Assembly: GCA_964594125.1 (NCBI GenBank)
Contig: CAZQLL010000019.1
Location: 1-64,000, forward strand
DNA from: CAVRZJ01 sp964594125
GTDB taxonomy: Bacteria > Acidobacteriota > Thermoanaerobaculia > Thermoanaerobaculales > Thermoanaerobaculaceae
DNA: 64,000 bases
Direction of reading: 5' to 3'
Part shown: in pieces, positions 63,006 through 64,000 of the stretch
Numbering within the stretch: position 1 is the first letter of the stretch
How the letters are laid out: every line of letters begins with the position of its first letter
The notes under the pieces: model-generated
The model's input: the letters and a program-made list of their open reading frames with translations, nothing else
Told to the model about the DNA's origin: nothing
The model's database searches: none
Translations under genes and position numbers: made by a program

Positions 63006-64000
63006 CTACTCGTCGACGACGCGCCCGACGACGTCGACGATGCGCTGCGTGCCGAACTTCGGCAGGCGCAGGTAGCCGGACCAGGCGGCCGCGGCGAGCA
63101 CCCCGTCCTCGAGCCACTCGCCGAGCCACTCGCGAGCGTGCCGCGGGTCGTTCTGCTTCAGGCCGGCGCCGCGCTCGCGCGCCCAGCGCCGGTTGAACCG
63201 CTCGTGCGAGCCGATCGGCGAGGAGAGCACGAGGGGGATCCCGAGCGCACCGTAGAACGTCAGCTCCGAAGGCTTCGTCCACAGGACGTCGGTACGCTCC
63301 ATCAACGCGCAGAAGGCACGGTAATAGCCGGCGAAGTCGGATGCGAGGAGCATCTCGACACCGGCGTGCCGCTCGAGTCCGCAGCGGGCGAGCGCCGCAC
63401 GCAGCTCGTCGGCGACCGCGCGGCGGGTGCCGGCGACCAGCGCCAGGCGCAGCGTGCCGCGCTCCACCGCCGGCGCCAGCGACGGCAGGAAGGCGCGCGC
63501 CAGCTCGATCTGCGCGCCGGCGCCGCCGACCGCGAAGGTGAGCAGCGGCGGCTCCGCCGCCTCGTGCTCGGGGAGCTCGCCGAGGAAGTGGCGCAGCTCG
63601 TCGCGCAGCGACGCGCGGAACCTGCCGGCGGGGTCGAGGCGCACGAGCCGGCGGGCGAGCACGCGCTGGAGGACGCCCAGGTCGGCGCCGCCGGTCAGCG
63701 AAGGCGGGAGCGGGAACCCGGTGAGGTGCACGCGGCCGGGGGGCACTCCGATGGCGAGCAGGCGGCGGCGCACGCGCTCGCTCGGCGCGCAGTAGTGGAT
63801 GCGTGTCGCGCGGGCGTCGCGCGGCGCCCACACGCGGTTGCAGTCGGCGTCGGTGACGACGCAGACGGCGCGGTCGATGCCGGAGAGGTCGGCGACGATC
63901 GCGGGCGCGTAGAACGTCGTCAGCAGGGTGAGGTCGTGCCGCTTGAGGTGGGCGGCGAGCGTGGCGCCGAGGCCCGACTCGATCATGCGCTCGAGAGCGC
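63006..64000 (-). CDS. Glycosyltransferase-like protein, 5' end beyond the window
   Basis: The 3' part (at least 326 residues) of a GT-B-like protein. The frame has an ATG at 63986 (MIESGLGATLAAHL), but it reads on to the window edge and the fold needs more sequence in front, so the true start is outside. Visible: CAPSERVRRRLLAIGVPPGR followed by VHLTGFPLP, then GGAGAQIELAR and, near the C-terminus, KPSELTFYGALGIPLVLSS with IGSHERFNRRWARERG. These recall MurG or diacylglycerol glucosyltransferase-type enzymes, but the family is not certain. Confidence 0.55.
   Translation of the reverse strand, partial: ALERMIESGLGATLAAHLKRHDLTLLTTFYAPAIVADLSGIDRAVCVVTDADCNRVWAPRDARATRIHYCAPSERVRRRLLAIGVPPGRVHLTGFPLPPSLTGGADLGVLQRVLARRLVRLDPAGRFRASLRDELRHFLGELPEHEAAEPPLLTFAVGGAGAQIELARAFLPSLAPAVERGTLRLALVAGTRRAVADELRAALARCGLERHAGVEMLLASDFAGYYRAFCALMERTDVLWTKPSELTFYGALGIPLVLSSPIGSHERFNRRWARERGAGLKQNDPRHAREWLGEWLEDGVLAAAAWSGYLRLPKFGTQRIVDVVGRVVDE

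Overview
The window is very GC-rich, densely packed chromosomal DNA with 53 protein genes, one riboswitch and no rRNA, tRNA, CRISPR array or insertion sequence that I can see. The cell is clearly Gram-negative in type: it has a TonB-dependent vitamin B12 receptor (BtuB), a murein-recycling ligase (Mpl), a lipoprotein, and an F-type ATP synthase with paired b and b' stalk subunits. A complete bacillithiol operon (bshC-bshB1-bshA), DUF1501/DUF1800 partner genes and a secreted GVYG-repeat protein together fit Acidobacteriota, perhaps Thermoanaerobaculia-like. That placement is inference from gene content, not from a marker-gene tree.

Layout. 0-3 kb: surface-polysaccharide genes (glycosyltransferase, flippase), minus strand. 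2.9-7.6 kb: two coupled exported PDZ proteins, a ChaN-like protein and an M1-M28 double peptidase. 7.9-10.1 kb: an unusual HD-hydrolase/tyrosine-phosphatase fusion and a saccharopine-dehydrogenase-like oxidoreductase. 10.2-15.2 kb: homoserine dehydrogenase overlapping a cysteine-desulfurase-like gene, a zinc ribbon, an aldo/keto reductase, a small membrane protein and an M50-like peptidase. 15.3-20.5 kb: glycogen phosphorylase, a second saccharopine-dehydrogenase-like gene and a TPR protein. 20.5-23.1 kb: a long structured leader and the secreted repeat protein. 23.2-26.3 kb: pgpA and mpl (coupled), divergent from a DUF1573 protein. 26.3-28.4 kb: cobalamin riboswitch and btuB. 28.5-34.5 kb: atp genes b'-b-delta-alpha-gamma-beta-epsilon, without subunits a and c.

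34.6-35.3 kb: a vapBC toxin-antitoxin pair with a visible promoter and operator-like palindromes. 35.4-44.7 kb: a D-aminoacylase-like amidohydrolase, a four-helix membrane protein, a secreted protein, a POT-like transporter, an M24 peptidase, a TIGR01777 epimerase, a DUF1295 membrane enzyme and a DUF1232 protein. 44.8-46.9 kb: a DapA-family lyase with a FAD oxidoreductase, a pairing like the hydroxyproline pathway genes HypD/HypO. 46.9-50.5 kb: a tandem repeat, then DUF1501 and DUF1800 genes separated by five strong hairpins. 50.7-55.1 kb: a secreted protein and the bacillithiol operon. 55.1-62.9 kb: an RDD membrane protein, then a phosphate/polyphosphate-flavoured run (Ppx/GppA, calcineurin-like phosphoesterase, CHAD protein, M28 peptidase, PstS-like lipoprotein, PAP2 phosphatase). 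63.0-64.0 kb: the 3' part of a glycosyltransferase-like gene cut by the window edge.

Stop/start overlaps of four bases (ATGA or GTGA) are very common, so translational coupling is a main organising feature. Two genes (glgP and the CHAD gene) have family-conserved N-termini that no ATG, GTG or TTG can reach; both have a CTG behind a strong Shine-Dalgarno sequence.
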